Shown here: positions 35,129 to 43,015 of the stretch, one piece after another
How the letters are laid out: every line of letters begins with the position of its first letter
Position numbering within the stretch: the stretch's first letter is position 1
Assembly: GCA_945869265.1 (NCBI GenBank)
Contig: CAMBOI010000021.1
Location: 1 to 54,734, forward strand
Length of the DNA stretch: 54,734 bases
Origin: an uncultured Prevotella sp.
Lineage (GTDB): Bacteria; Bacteroidota; Bacteroidia; Bacteroidales; Bacteroidaceae
Direction of reading: 5' to 3'
Program-made: the position numbers and the translations under genes
The notes under the pieces: model-generated
What the model was told of the DNA's origin: nothing
Databases searched by the model: none
What the model saw: only the letters and a program-made list of their open reading frames with translations

Positions 35129-36296
35129 CATCAAACCAGCAGAGCGTCTTTCGCTCGTCAGCGAATACTACTTCAGCAGAAAACTGAAGGAGGTGGCACA
35201 GATGAACGCCGAGGGTAAGGACATCATCAGTCTTGCCATTGGCAGTCCCGACATGCCACCGTCGAAACAAACAATACAGACATTGTGCGAGGTGGCAAGC
35301 CGCCCCGACACTCATGGATATCAGCCCACAATGGGAACACCCGAATTGCGCAAGGCAATGGCTGATTTCTATAAGCGATGGTATGGAGTGGAACTCAATC
35401 CCGCCACCGAAATCCAACCTCTTATCGGTTCTAAGGAAGGCATTCTGCATGTCACTCTCGCCTTCGTTAATCCCGGCGAGGAGGTGCTTGTGCCCAATCC
35501 CGGTTATCCCACCTACACCTCACTGAGCAAGATTCTTGGGGCAAAGGTGGTGAACTACGACCTCATGGAGGACAACGGATGGCAACCCGACTTCGAGCAG
35601 TTGGAGAAGATGGACCTGTCGAGGGTGAAACTGATGTGGACCAACTATCCCAACATGCCCACTGGAGGCAATGCACGTATGGAGACCTACGAGCGACTCG
35701 TGGATTTCGCTCGCAAGCATAACATCGTAGTGGTGAACGACAATCCATATTCGTTTATCCTCAACGACAAACCCATGTCACTGCTTCAGGTGGAGGGCGC
35801 AAAGGACTGCTGCATTGAGTTTAACTCGATGTCCAAGAGTCATAACATGCCCGGATGGCGCGTGGGAATGTGCGCCACAAACCCCACTTTCATCTCCTGG
35901 ATTCTCAAGATTAAGAGCAATATCGACAGTGGCACATTCCGCGGAATACAGTTGGCGGCAGCTGCTGCACTCTCCAACGCCGAGGAGTGGCATCATGAGG
36001 CCAACATCGAGACATACGCCCGCAGACGTAAATATGCCGAGCAGATAATGGATGCCCTCGGATGCAAGTATGACCCCAATCAAGTTGGAATGTTCCTTTG
36101 GGGACGCATCCCCGACAGCTACTCCAACTGTGAGGAACTCACCGAGCGTGTTCTCCACGAGGCAAGAGTGTTCATCACTCCCGGATTCATCTTCGGCTCT
36201 AAGGGCGAGAGGTATGTACGCATCTCCCTCTGTGCAAAGGAAGAGAAGATTCAGACTGCACTGGAAAGAATAAGGAAATTGAAAATTGAAAATTGA
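35115..36296 (+). CDS. Class I/II PLP aminotransferase (aromatic aminotransferase by context)
   Basis: 393-residue fold-type I aminotransferase. Substrate/cofactor motifs: AIGSPDMPPS, GYQPTMGTPELRKAMADFY, NPGYPTYTS, TNYPNMPTGG, VVNDNPYSF and the PLP lysine in FNSMSKSHNMPGWRVG. Sequence style is that of the aspartate/LL-diaminopimelate aminotransferase branch; its place between pheA and the DAHP synthase gene implies that it makes Phe and Tyr from phenylpyruvate and hydroxyphenylpyruvate. ATG 35115 overlaps pheA by 14 nt (a GTG at 35109 is the alternative). Its last residues KLKIEN and stop come from the ATTGAAR repeat. Confidence 0.88.
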   Translation: MCPNNIKPAERLSLVSEYYFSRKLKEVAQMNAEGKDIISLAIGSPDMPPSKQTIQTLCEVASRPDTHGYQPTMGTPELRKAMADFYKRWYGVELNPATEIQPLIGSKEGILHVTLAFVNPGEEVLVPNPGYPTYTSLSKILGAKVVNYDLMEDNGWQPDFEQLEKMDLSRVKLMWTNYPNMPTGGNARMETYERLVDFARKHNIVVVNDNPYSFILNDKPMSLLQVEGAKDCCIEFNSMSKSHNMPGWRVGMCATNPTFISWILKIKSNIDSGTFRGIQLAAAAALSNAEEWHHEANIETYARRRKYAEQIMDALGCKYDPNQVGMFLWGRIPDSYSNCEELTERVLHEARVFITPGFIFGSKGERYVRISLCAKEEKIQTALERIRKLKIEN

Positions 36297-36335
36297 AGAT
36301 TGAAGATTGAAAGATTGAAAAATTAAAAAATTGAA
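36277..36335 (+). repeat. ATTGAAR tandem repeats at the aminotransferase 3' end
   Basis: About seven 7-nt units (ATTGAAA/ATTGAAG, then variants) that encode the last four residues and stop of the aminotransferase and fill the 44-nt spacer. Confidence 0.8.
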
Positions 36336-36340
36336 ATATT

Positions 36341-37405
36341 ATGGAATTAGAATTAGAAAAGCTTTCGTTGCCCAGTGACAACGAGCGTCCGTTTGTGATA
36401 GCAGGACCATGCTCCGCCGAGACTGAGGAGCAAGTGATGACAACAGCCAGGGACTTGGCAGCCAAGGGATGTCACATGTTCCGTGCAGGTGTGTGGAAAC
36501 CACGTACCAAGCCAGGAGGATTCGAGGGTAATGGTGAGAAGGCACTGCCCTGGATGAAGCAGGTGAAGGAAGAAACCGGTATGCTCGTGGCTACCGAGGT
36601 TGCTACTCCCGAGCATGTCGAACTGGCACTGAAGTATGGTATCGACATCCTTTGGGTAGGAGCACGCACCACCGCCAATCCATTTGCCATGCAGGCTCTT
36701 GCAGACTCACTCAAGGGTATCGACGTTCCTGTATTTGTGAAGAACCCTGTCAACCCCGACCTGGAGTTGTGGATTGGTGCCATGGAGCGTATCAATCAGG
36801 CCGGTATCAAGAAGATGGCTGCCATACACCGTGGTTTCTCAAGCTACGACAAGAAGATATACCGCAACATGCCTATGTGGCAGATTCCTATCGAATTGCA
36901 TCGCCGCATACCCGATCTGCCTATCATCTGCGACCCGTCGCACATTGGTGGACGACGCGAACTCGTGGCACCTATCTGTCAGCAGGCAATGGATCTCGGT
37001 TTCGACGGACTTATCGTTGAGAGCCACTGCAATCCCGATTGCGCATGGAGCGACGCCAAGCAGCAGGTTACCCCCGATGTGCTCGACTATATTCTCTCTC
37101 TGCTCGTAGTGCGCAGTGAGACCACTACCACAGAGAGCATCACCCAACTCCGTCATCAGATTGACGAAATCGACAACCAACTCATGGATCTTCTCTCCAA
37201 GCGTATGCGAGTATGCCGTGAAATCGGTCAATACAAGAAGGAGCACAACATGACAATCCTTCAGACTGCCCGCTACAACGAGATACTCGAGAAGCGCGGT
37301 GCACAGGGTGCACTCTGCGGTATGGACAGTGACTTCGTTGCCCAGGTATTCGAGAAAATCCACGAGGAGAGCGTGCGTCAGCAGATGGAGATTATCAACA
37401 AATGA
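36341..37405 (+). CDS. Bifunctional DAHP synthase (type I beta) / chorismate mutase
   Basis: 354 residues. The N-terminal KDSA-like DAHP synthase (about 1-255) makes 3-deoxy-D-arabino-heptulosonate 7-phosphate, the entry step of the shikimate pathway: VIAGPCSAE, FRAGVWKPRTKPGGFEG, VKNPVNPD, IICDPSHIGGRREL and ESHCNPDCAWSD. The C-terminal AroQ chorismate mutase (about 262-350) has LRHQIDEIDNQLMDLLSKRM and REIGQYKKEH. Fusing first and branch-point enzymes is known in this phylum; the mutase domain can act as a prephenate sensor for the synthase. Here the pathway entry falls under Phe/Tyr attenuation. A 14-bp hairpin overlaps its stop. Confidence 0.95.
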   Translation: MELELEKLSLPSDNERPFVIAGPCSAETEEQVMTTARDLAAKGCHMFRAGVWKPRTKPGGFEGNGEKALPWMKQVKEETGMLVATEVATPEHVELALKYGIDILWVGARTTANPFAMQALADSLKGIDVPVFVKNPVNPDLELWIGAMERINQAGIKKMAAIHRGFSSYDKKIYRNMPMWQIPIELHRRIPDLPIICDPSHIGGRRELVAPICQQAMDLGFDGLIVESHCNPDCAWSDAKQQVTPDVLDYILSLLVVRSETTTTESITQLRHQIDEIDNQLMDLLSKRMRVCREIGQYKKEHNMTILQTARYNEILEKRGAQGALCGMDSDFVAQVFEKIHEESVRQQMEIINK

Positions 37406-37428
37406 TGCAGCCAAGCGTCATTTGTTGA
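37395..37428 (+). other. Intercistronic hairpin between DAHP synthase and tyrA
   Basis: TCAACAAATGATGC (37395-37408) pairs with GCGTCATTTGTTGA (37415-37428): 14 bp with one G-U, loop AGCCAA. It overlaps the last codons and stop of the upstream gene and lacks a T-run, so it is not a typical terminator. Confidence 0.7.
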
Positions 37429-37452
37429 ATATAATATAAAAATTTGAATGCA

Positions 37453-38247
37453 ATGAAAATTTTGATAATGGGGGCAGGTAAGATGGGAAGTTTCTTCCTT
37501 GACTTACTTAGCTTCGACCATGAGACGGCAGTGTATGAGAAAGACCCCAAGCGAATGAGGTTTACATACAACTGTCAGCGCCTTACGACATTAGACGAGG
37601 TGAGGGAGTTCGCTCCCGAACTCGTCATTAATGCCGTGACAGTAAAATACACCATACCGGCATTTAAGGAAGTGCTGCCTTATCTGCCAAAGGATTGTAT
37701 CATTAGCGATATATCGTCGGTGAAGACCAACCTCAAGGAGTACTACGAAGAGACAGGCTTCCGCTATGTCAGCACCCACCCGATGTTCGGTCCTACCTTC
37801 GCCAACCTCAACCAGTTGAGCGAGGAGAATGCCATCATCATCAGCGAGGGCGATTATATGGGACGTATCTTCTTCAAGGACCTCTACAGTCGTCTCGGTC
37901 TTAATATCTACGAATATACCTTCGAGGAGCATGACCGCACAGTGGCTTACTCACTGAGTATTCCCTTTGTCAGCACATTCGTGTTTGCTGCCGTGATGAA
38001 GCATCAGGACGCTCCTGGTACTACCTTCAAGCGCCACATGGGTATAGCCAAGGGCGTGCTCAACGAGGATGACTATCTGCTGCAGGAAATCCTGTTCAAC
38101 CCCTACACGAGCGATCAGGTGGCACAGATACGCGATGAACTCAAGGAACTGCTTGACATCATCGACCATAAGGATGGTGATCGCATGAAGCTGTATCTTA
38201 AGAAAATCCGCGACCACGTGAGGGGAGACATTGAGATTTCTAAATAA
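37453..38247 (+). CDS. tyrA: Prephenate dehydrogenase
   Basis: 264-residue NAD(P)-dependent enzyme making 4-hydroxyphenylpyruvate for tyrosine. Rossmann motif ILIMGAGKMGSFFLDLL at the start, ISDISSVKTNLKEY, and the catalytic-region STHPMFGPTFANL. The C-terminal half is the helical dimerisation domain (ending about LYLKKIRDHVRGD); no ACT or chorismate mutase domain. ATG 37453 gives the exact Rossmann start; TTG 37444 is in frame upstream. With the preceding genes it completes both aromatic branches. Confidence 0.95.
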   Translation: MKILIMGAGKMGSFFLDLLSFDHETAVYEKDPKRMRFTYNCQRLTTLDEVREFAPELVINAVTVKYTIPAFKEVLPYLPKDCIISDISSVKTNLKEYYEETGFRYVSTHPMFGPTFANLNQLSEENAIIISEGDYMGRIFFKDLYSRLGLNIYEYTFEEHDRTVAYSLSIPFVSTFVFAAVMKHQDAPGTTFKRHMGIAKGVLNEDDYLLQEILFNPYTSDQVAQIRDELKELLDIIDHKDGDRMKLYLKKIRDHVRGDIEISK

Positions 38248-38249
38248 TT

Positions 38250-38271
38250 AGGGATTAGGGATTAGGAATTG
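38250..38271 (+). repeat. ATTAGGR repeats between tyrA and the EamA gene
   Basis: TTAGGGATTAGGGATTAGG with a 7-nt period, running into the TTG start of the next gene. Confidence 0.65.
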
Positions 38272-39147
38272 GCACATAAGTATCATATAGTAGCATTCCT
38301 GACGGTGGCAGTGTGGGGCACTACCTTCGTGTGGACAAAATTGTTGATAATCAACGGATTGTCACCTGCGCAGATATTCACTTTGCGCTTCATCATTGCC
38401 TACGTGCTCCTGACGGGATTTTCGCTGTGGCGAGGACGACATAAATGGTTGTCGGACAATTGGCGCGACGAACTTACGATGATGGCATTGGGACTGACGG
38501 GCGGGTCGATGTATTTCCTCACGGAAAACGAGTCCCTCCGCTTTACCACTGCCACCAACACATCGCTTATAGTGTGCTCATGCCCACTGTTTGCGATGCT
38601 CATCATAGCCCTCTTCTATAAGTCGGAGCGATTCAGTCGCCTACAGGCTCTCGGTTCGCTCCTCGCAATGATAGGAATGGCGGCAGTGGTTCTCAACGGT
38701 CATTTTGTGCTCCATCTCTCGCCCTTGGGCGACACATTGGCATTCTCCGCCTGTATATGTTGGGCACTCTACACACTGTTGATGAAACCCGTCATGGGGC
38801 GTTATCCCGCGATGTTTATCACGCGCAAGGTGTTCTTCTATGGCATACTCACGATATTGCCTTATTATATCTTTGTGCCTGATATGCCGTCGCTTGATGT
38901 GCTGATGCGCCCCGAGGTGGCACTCAATCTGCTTTTCCTTGGCAGTGTAGCGTCGATGCTTTGCTATCTCACGTGGAGCTGGTGTATGAAGGGGCTTGGA
39001 GCAGTCATCTGCACCAATTGGGTGTATGTCAACCCCATCACCACTATCATTGCCGCATGGTTGATACTTGATGAGCAGATTACGGTGTATTTCCTTATCG
39101 GTTCGATACTGATAATAGCAGGAATGTATCTCTCGTCAAAAAAATAA
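38269..39147 (+). CDS. EamA/DMT family transporter
   Basis: 292 residues with about ten membrane helices and two EamA repeats (first: VAVWGTTFVWTKLLI...; second: AFSACICWALYTLLMKPVMG...). Members export amino acids and metabolites. The position 22 nt after tyrA, inside the attenuated aromatic operon, suggests export of an aromatic amino acid or intermediate; the sequence alone cannot show the substrate. The start is TTG 38269, with no better ATG before the first helix. Confidence 0.88.
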   Translation: MAHKYHIVAFLTVAVWGTTFVWTKLLIINGLSPAQIFTLRFIIAYVLLTGFSLWRGRHKWLSDNWRDELTMMALGLTGGSMYFLTENESLRFTTATNTSLIVCSCPLFAMLIIALFYKSERFSRLQALGSLLAMIGMAAVVLNGHFVLHLSPLGDTLAFSACICWALYTLLMKPVMGRYPAMFITRKVFFYGILTILPYYIFVPDMPSLDVLMRPEVALNLLFLGSVASMLCYLTWSWCMKGLGAVICTNWVYVNPITTIIAAWLILDEQITVYFLIGSILIIAGMYLSSKK

Positions 39148-39165
39148 AAATTAATATTAAAAGAC

Positions 39166-39942
39166 ATGGGAGCAGGTAAATGGATTGGCGGTATATTAGG
39201 ATTTATTACCGCCGGACCACTCGGAGCCTTGGCAGGAGTGGCATTAGGTGCATTGTTTGAGAATGGTCTCGATGCAGTGAACAATCCCGACAACTCGGGA
39301 ACACGTAGTTTTAGTGGAGCGCGCACCGACGAGGAGCAGCGCAACAGTTTTATGTTCTCTCTGATGGTGTTGTCGTCCTATATCATCAAGGCCGACGGCA
39401 AGGTGATGCATTCCGAGATGGAGATGGTGAGGAATTTCCTTCAGTCGAGTTTCGGTGTTGATGCAAAGACCCAGGGCGAGCAGATAATGCTTCGCCTCTT
39501 CGAGGAGCAGAAGCGTCAAGGCAAGATTCAGTTTAAGAACACCGTTGCCCAGTGCTGCGAGCAGATAGCCATGAATATGGAGTATGCCCAGCGCTTGCAG
39601 TTGGTGAGCTTCCTCTTGGCAATAGCCCAAGCCGACGGTCATGTTGATCCCACCGAGATAATGGCCATCCGCGAGTGTGCCCAGTGGATGAGGATGCAGG
39701 CCGGCGATGTGGATTCTATGCTCAATCTCAAGGGCGACTCGCTTGAGGATGCCTATAAGGTATTAGGTGTAAGTCCCTCAGCCTCAGATGATGAACTACG
39801 CAAGGCCTATCGTCGTCTTGCCCTCGAGCATCATCCCGATCGTGTGGCTGCACTTGGTGAGGATGTGCGTCGTGCCGCAGAAAAGAAGTTCCAGGAAATC
39901 AACGCTGCCAAAGACCGTATCTGGAAGGCCCGCGGCTTATAG
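39166..39942 (+). CDS. DjlA-like protein: TerB-type helical domain plus C-terminal J domain
   Basis: 258 residues. Gly-rich hydrophobic start (about 4-30, WIGGILGFITAGPLGALAGVALGAL) that may insert in the membrane, a TerB-like helical domain (about 60-180; YIIKADGKVMHSEMEMV and AIAQADGHVDPTEIMAI, two related halves with acidic metal-like motifs) and a J domain (about 193-258) with the intact HHPDRVAAL (HPD triad), so it should stimulate a DnaK ATPase. This is the order in DjlA. It ends 6 nt inside the convergent nth gene. Confidence 0.9.
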   Translation: MGAGKWIGGILGFITAGPLGALAGVALGALFENGLDAVNNPDNSGTRSFSGARTDEEQRNSFMFSLMVLSSYIIKADGKVMHSEMEMVRNFLQSSFGVDAKTQGEQIMLRLFEEQKRQGKIQFKNTVAQCCEQIAMNMEYAQRLQLVSFLLAIAQADGHVDPTEIMAIRECAQWMRMQAGDVDSMLNLKGDSLEDAYKVLGVSPSASDDELRKAYRRLALEHHPDRVAALGEDVRRAAEKKFQEINAAKDRIWKARGL

Positions 39943-40569
39943 TTGCTTTGGACAGATGTCGCTGAACGGACATTTGTCGCACTTGGGATTGCGGGCGGTG
40001 CACACGTATCGCCCGTGGAGCAGAAGCCAATGATGAGCCTTACCGAGGTCGTCGGCAGGGATATATCGGCATAGCTTCTTCTCCACCTTCAGTGGAGTGT
40101 CGTCGCTCTTAGCTACAAGTCCCATACGATGACTCACGCGAAAGACATGAGTATCCACCGGCATGGCATTCTCGCCGAAAGCCACAGTAAGCATCACGTT
40201 GGCAGTCTTTCGCCCCACACCGGGCAAGGCTGTCAATTCGTCGAGTGTATGCGGCACCTCACCCCCATGCTTCTCCATCAGCATACGGGCCATGTCAATC
40301 AAGTGTTGCGACTTTGCATTGGGGTAGGACACAGATGACACAAGTGCCAGCACCTCCCCAAAGTCAGCCTCTGCCATACGTGCGGCATCGGGAAAACGCT
40401 CAAACAAAGCCGGTGTCACCATGTTCACCCTCTTGTCAGTGCATTGTGCACTCAACATCACCGCCACAAGCAGTTGGAATGTGGTGGAGTAGGTGAGTTC
40501 CGTTGTCACCTCGGGCATTTCCTCTCTGAAATGCTCAAGTATTCTGTCATATATCTCTTGTTTCTTCAT
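39937..40569 (-). CDS. nth: Endonuclease III
   Basis: 210-residue base-excision repair glycosylase/AP lyase acting on oxidised pyrimidines. The helix-hairpin-helix LPGVGRKTANVM holds the catalytic Lys, VDTHVFRVSHR holds the catalytic Asp, and four cysteines (CTARNPKCDKCPFSDICP, spacing C-x6-C-x2-C-x5-C) bind the 4Fe-4S cluster. The start is ATG 40569; a TTG at 40581 is in frame. It lies 18 nt downstream of radA, so two repair genes share a transcript. Confidence 0.97.
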   Translation of the reverse strand: MKKQEIYDRILEHFREEMPEVTTELTYSTTFQLLVAVMLSAQCTDKRVNMVTPALFERFPDAARMAEADFGEVLALVSSVSYPNAKSQHLIDMARMLMEKHGGEVPHTLDELTALPGVGRKTANVMLTVAFGENAMPVDTHVFRVSHRMGLVAKSDDTPLKVEKKLCRYIPADDLGKAHHWLLLHGRYVCTARNPKCDKCPFSDICPKQL

Positions 40570-40587
40570 ATAATCAAACAAATAATA

Positions 40588-41994
40588 TCATCCAAATAGC
40601 GCGCGGAGTGCTTCCTCCACCTTCTTCACAGGAACGAGTTCGATATTGTATTTCTTACCCTTTAGTCCTGCGAGATTATACTTAGGGATAATCATGTGCG
40701 AGAATCCGAGTTTTTCAGCCTCCGAGATACGTTGCTCAATACGGTTCACCGGTCTCACCTCACCGCTAAGTCCCACTTCTCCCGCCATACACCATCCTGC
40801 CTCAATCGCCGTATCCACATTGCTCGACAATACGGCGGCAATCACACTCAAGTCCATTGCAAGGTCAGTGACGCGCAGTCCACCCGCAATATTCAGGAAC
40901 ACGTCCTTCTGTATTAGTTTGAATCCCACGCGCTTCTCAAGCACGGCGAGCAGCATATTGAGTCGTCGCTGGTCGAATCCCGTGGCAGTGCGCTGGGGCG
41001 TACCATATGCAGCCGACGACACCAATGCCTGAGTCTCTACGAGGAACGGGCGCACACCCTCCACAGCCGACGAGATGGCAATGCCGCTCAGTCCCTCGTG
41101 GTCTTGTGTCAACAGCAGTTCCGAGGGGTTGCTCACCTGTCTTAATCCCGATTGCTGCATCTCGTATATACCCAATTCTGAGGTAGAGCCAAATCTGTTC
41201 TTTATGCTTCTCAGTATGCGGTACATATAGTGCTGGTCGCCCTCAAACTGTATCACGGTATCCACTATATGCTCCAGTATCTTCGGTCCTGCCAATGTTC
41301 CCTCCTTGTTGATATGTCCGATGAGAATCACCGGCACTCCGCTCGTTTTGGCAAATCGCAACAATGCCGATGCGCACTCCCTCACCTGTGTCACACTGCC
41401 CGGACTCGTCTCCACATCCTCGGTTGAGATAGTCTGTATCGAGTCGATGACCACAATATCGGGGTTCACCTCCTTGATATGCTCGAATATCCTCTCTAAC
41501 GATGTCTCGCAGAGGATATGCACATTGTCGTTGTCGGTATGAGGTATGCGTTCAGAGCGCATCTTCAGCTGATGTGCACTTTCCTCTCCGCTCACGTATA
41601 GTATGCTCCTTTCGGGCATCTGCAGTATGGTTTGCAGGGTCAGCGTACTCTTGCCTATTCCCGGTTCTCCGCCAAGCAAGACGATGGATCCGGGCACTAA
41701 GCCGCCACCGAGCACTCGGTTGAGCTCGGTGTCGTGCATGTCAATTCGCGGTTCCTCACGCGTACTTATCTCGCGCAGCAACATCGGGCGCGAGGAATTG
41801 CGCATGCCCCTGCCGATGACACCTGCACGCGAGGATGCCGTGGCTGCATTGCGCGCCAAAGATGCTGCCGACTCGCCTGCTATTCTTATCTCCTTGAACG
41901 TGTTCCATTGTCCGCAGCTTGGGCATTTGCCAATCCATTTCTGCGACTCTTGACCGCAGTTGCTGCATACGTATGCTATCTTATCTTTTGCCAT
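40588..41994 (-). CDS. radA: DNA repair protein RadA/Sms
   Basis: 468-residue branch-migration helicase in homologous recombination. N-terminal C4 zinc finger (CSNCGQESQKWIGKCPSCGQW, given in part by C-x2-C and C-x2-C), RecA-like ATPase with Walker A LLGGEPGIGKSTL, the RadA-specific RSIKNRFGSTSELG (KNRFG motif), and a C-terminal Lon-like domain. ATG 41994 begins the family N-terminus (MAKDKIAYVC). A longer open frame reaches 42096 but crosses the promoter. The -7 box lies only 7 nt before the ATG, so the mRNA should be nearly leaderless. Divergent from the solute-binding lipoprotein gene. Confidence 0.96.
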   Translation of the reverse strand: MAKDKIAYVCSNCGQESQKWIGKCPSCGQWNTFKEIRIAGESAASLARNAATASSRAGVIGRGMRNSSRPMLLREISTREEPRIDMHDTELNRVLGGGLVPGSIVLLGGEPGIGKSTLTLQTILQMPERSILYVSGEESAHQLKMRSERIPHTDNDNVHILCETSLERIFEHIKEVNPDIVVIDSIQTISTEDVETSPGSVTQVRECASALLRFAKTSGVPVILIGHINKEGTLAGPKILEHIVDTVIQFEGDQHYMYRILRSIKNRFGSTSELGIYEMQQSGLRQVSNPSELLLTQDHEGLSGIAISSAVEGVRPFLVETQALVSSAAYGTPQRTATGFDQRRLNMLLAVLEKRVGFKLIQKDVFLNIAGGLRVTDLAMDLSVIAAVLSSNVDTAIEAGWCMAGEVGLSGEVRPVNRIEQRISEAEKLGFSHMIIPKYNLAGLKGKKYNIELVPVKKVEEALRALFG

Positions 41995-42001
41995 ATTGCC
42001 A

Positions 42002-42032
42002 CAAAAGTACGGATATTTTTTGATATTACAAA
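42002..42032 (-). promoter_or_regulatory. radA promoter
   Basis: Minus strand: TTTG (42029-42032), 19 nt, TACTTTTG (42002-42009). Interlocked with the divergent promoter at 42019-42049; each -33 lies inside the other promoter. Confidence 0.8.
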
Positions 42033-42049
42033 ATTTATTTGTACTTTTG
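42019..42049 (+). promoter_or_regulatory. Promoter of the solute-binding lipoprotein gene
   Basis: TTTG (42019-42022), 19 nt, TACTTTTG (42042-42049), 22 nt before the ATG at 42072. Confidence 0.8.
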
Positions 42050-42071
42050 CAACCATAATTCAGAAAAAACG

Positions 42072-43001
42072 ATGAAAAAGATGAGAAAAATGACATATTT
42101 TGCAGTCTTTATGGCTGCTGTAGCGTTCATGTCGGCATGCGGAAATTCGTATCAGGAGACCAAGCGATTGTCGCGTCTCGAAAGACAGCGTCTTGCCAAG
42201 GAAGACTCCGCGGCACTCAAGATTGCCGTGATGCCCACGCTCGACTGTCTGCCCCTCTATGTGGCAAGGGAGTATAAGTGGTTTTGCGACGGAAAGACCG
42301 ACATCCGCCTGAAGTATTTCACCTCGCAGATTGACTGCGACACGGCCATCCTCAACGGTAGGGTGGAGGGGGCGGTGAGCGACCTCGTCCGTGTGGCTCG
42401 CATGAACAAGAGCGGGGCAAAGGTGAAACCGCAGATTGCCACCGCCGCCTATTGGCAGTTGTTCACCAACCGCAACTCGCGCATCCGCCAACTCAACCAG
42501 CTCGACGACAAGATGGTGGCAATGACGCGCTACTCAGTCACCGATATGCTTGCCGACCATGTCGTGGATAGTGCCAAGCTCAAGAGCGAGCGGGTGTTCA
42601 AGGTGCAGATAAATGACGTGAATGTGCGCCTGCAGATGATGCTCAACAACGAGATGGATGCCATGTTCGTCACCGAACCGCAAGCCACACTCGCCCGATT
42701 GGCCAAGCACAAGGTGCTGCTTGACACGCGCAAGATGAACTGGCATATGGGTGTCATCGCCTTCAGGGAGAAACCGATGAAGGACGTGGATCGCAAGCGA
42801 CAGTATGACGTCTTCGTCAAGGCCTACAACCAGGCTTGCGACTCAATCAACAAAAACGGCATTGCCCGCTATGCCCACCTCATGGAGAAATACTGCCGCA
42901 CCCGCAGTGCGGTTCTTGACTCCATCCCCAAAACCAAGTTCCCTCATGCCGTGGGACCACGTGAGAAAGATGTCTTAAGAGCAGAAAAGTATATTAAATA
43001 A
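42072..43001 (+). CDS. Orphan NMT1/SsuA-like solute-binding lipoprotein
   Basis: 309 residues. Lipoprotein signal with lipobox MSAC (Cys about 23). The rest resembles type-2 periplasmic binding proteins of the NMT1/SsuA/ThiY group: LKIAVMPTLDCLPLYVAREYKWF, RVEGAVSDLVRVARM, DVNVRLQMMLNNEMDAMFVTEPQAT. These bind sulfonates, nitrate, pyrimidine thiamine precursors or similar. No ABC permease or ATPase gene lies next to it, and it is followed 14 nt later by a large TPR gene instead, so ligand sensing rather than import is possible. ATG 42072 follows the promoter; the frame is open to 42039. Confidence 0.78.
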   Translation: MKKMRKMTYFAVFMAAVAFMSACGNSYQETKRLSRLERQRLAKEDSAALKIAVMPTLDCLPLYVAREYKWFCDGKTDIRLKYFTSQIDCDTAILNGRVEGAVSDLVRVARMNKSGAKVKPQIATAAYWQLFTNRNSRIRQLNQLDDKMVAMTRYSVTDMLADHVVDSAKLKSERVFKVQINDVNVRLQMMLNNEMDAMFVTEPQATLARLAKHKVLLDTRKMNWHMGVIAFREKPMKDVDRKRQYDVFVKAYNQACDSINKNGIARYAHLMEKYCRTRSAVLDSIPKTKFPHAVGPREKDVLRAEKYIK

Positions 43002-43002
43002 A

Positions 43003-43009
43003 AGAGGAG
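43003..43009 (+). promoter_or_regulatory. Shine-Dalgarno-like site of the TPR gene
   Basis: AGAGGAG 6 nt before the ATG at 43016. Good Shine-Dalgarno sites are rare in this window, so this one is notable and supports the start. Confidence 0.55.
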
Positions 43010-43015
43010 AAACAT

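Noticed and set aside
41995..42096. N-terminal extension of RadA
   Set aside because: It spans both divergent promoters, and the zinc-finger N-terminus starts at ATG 41994.
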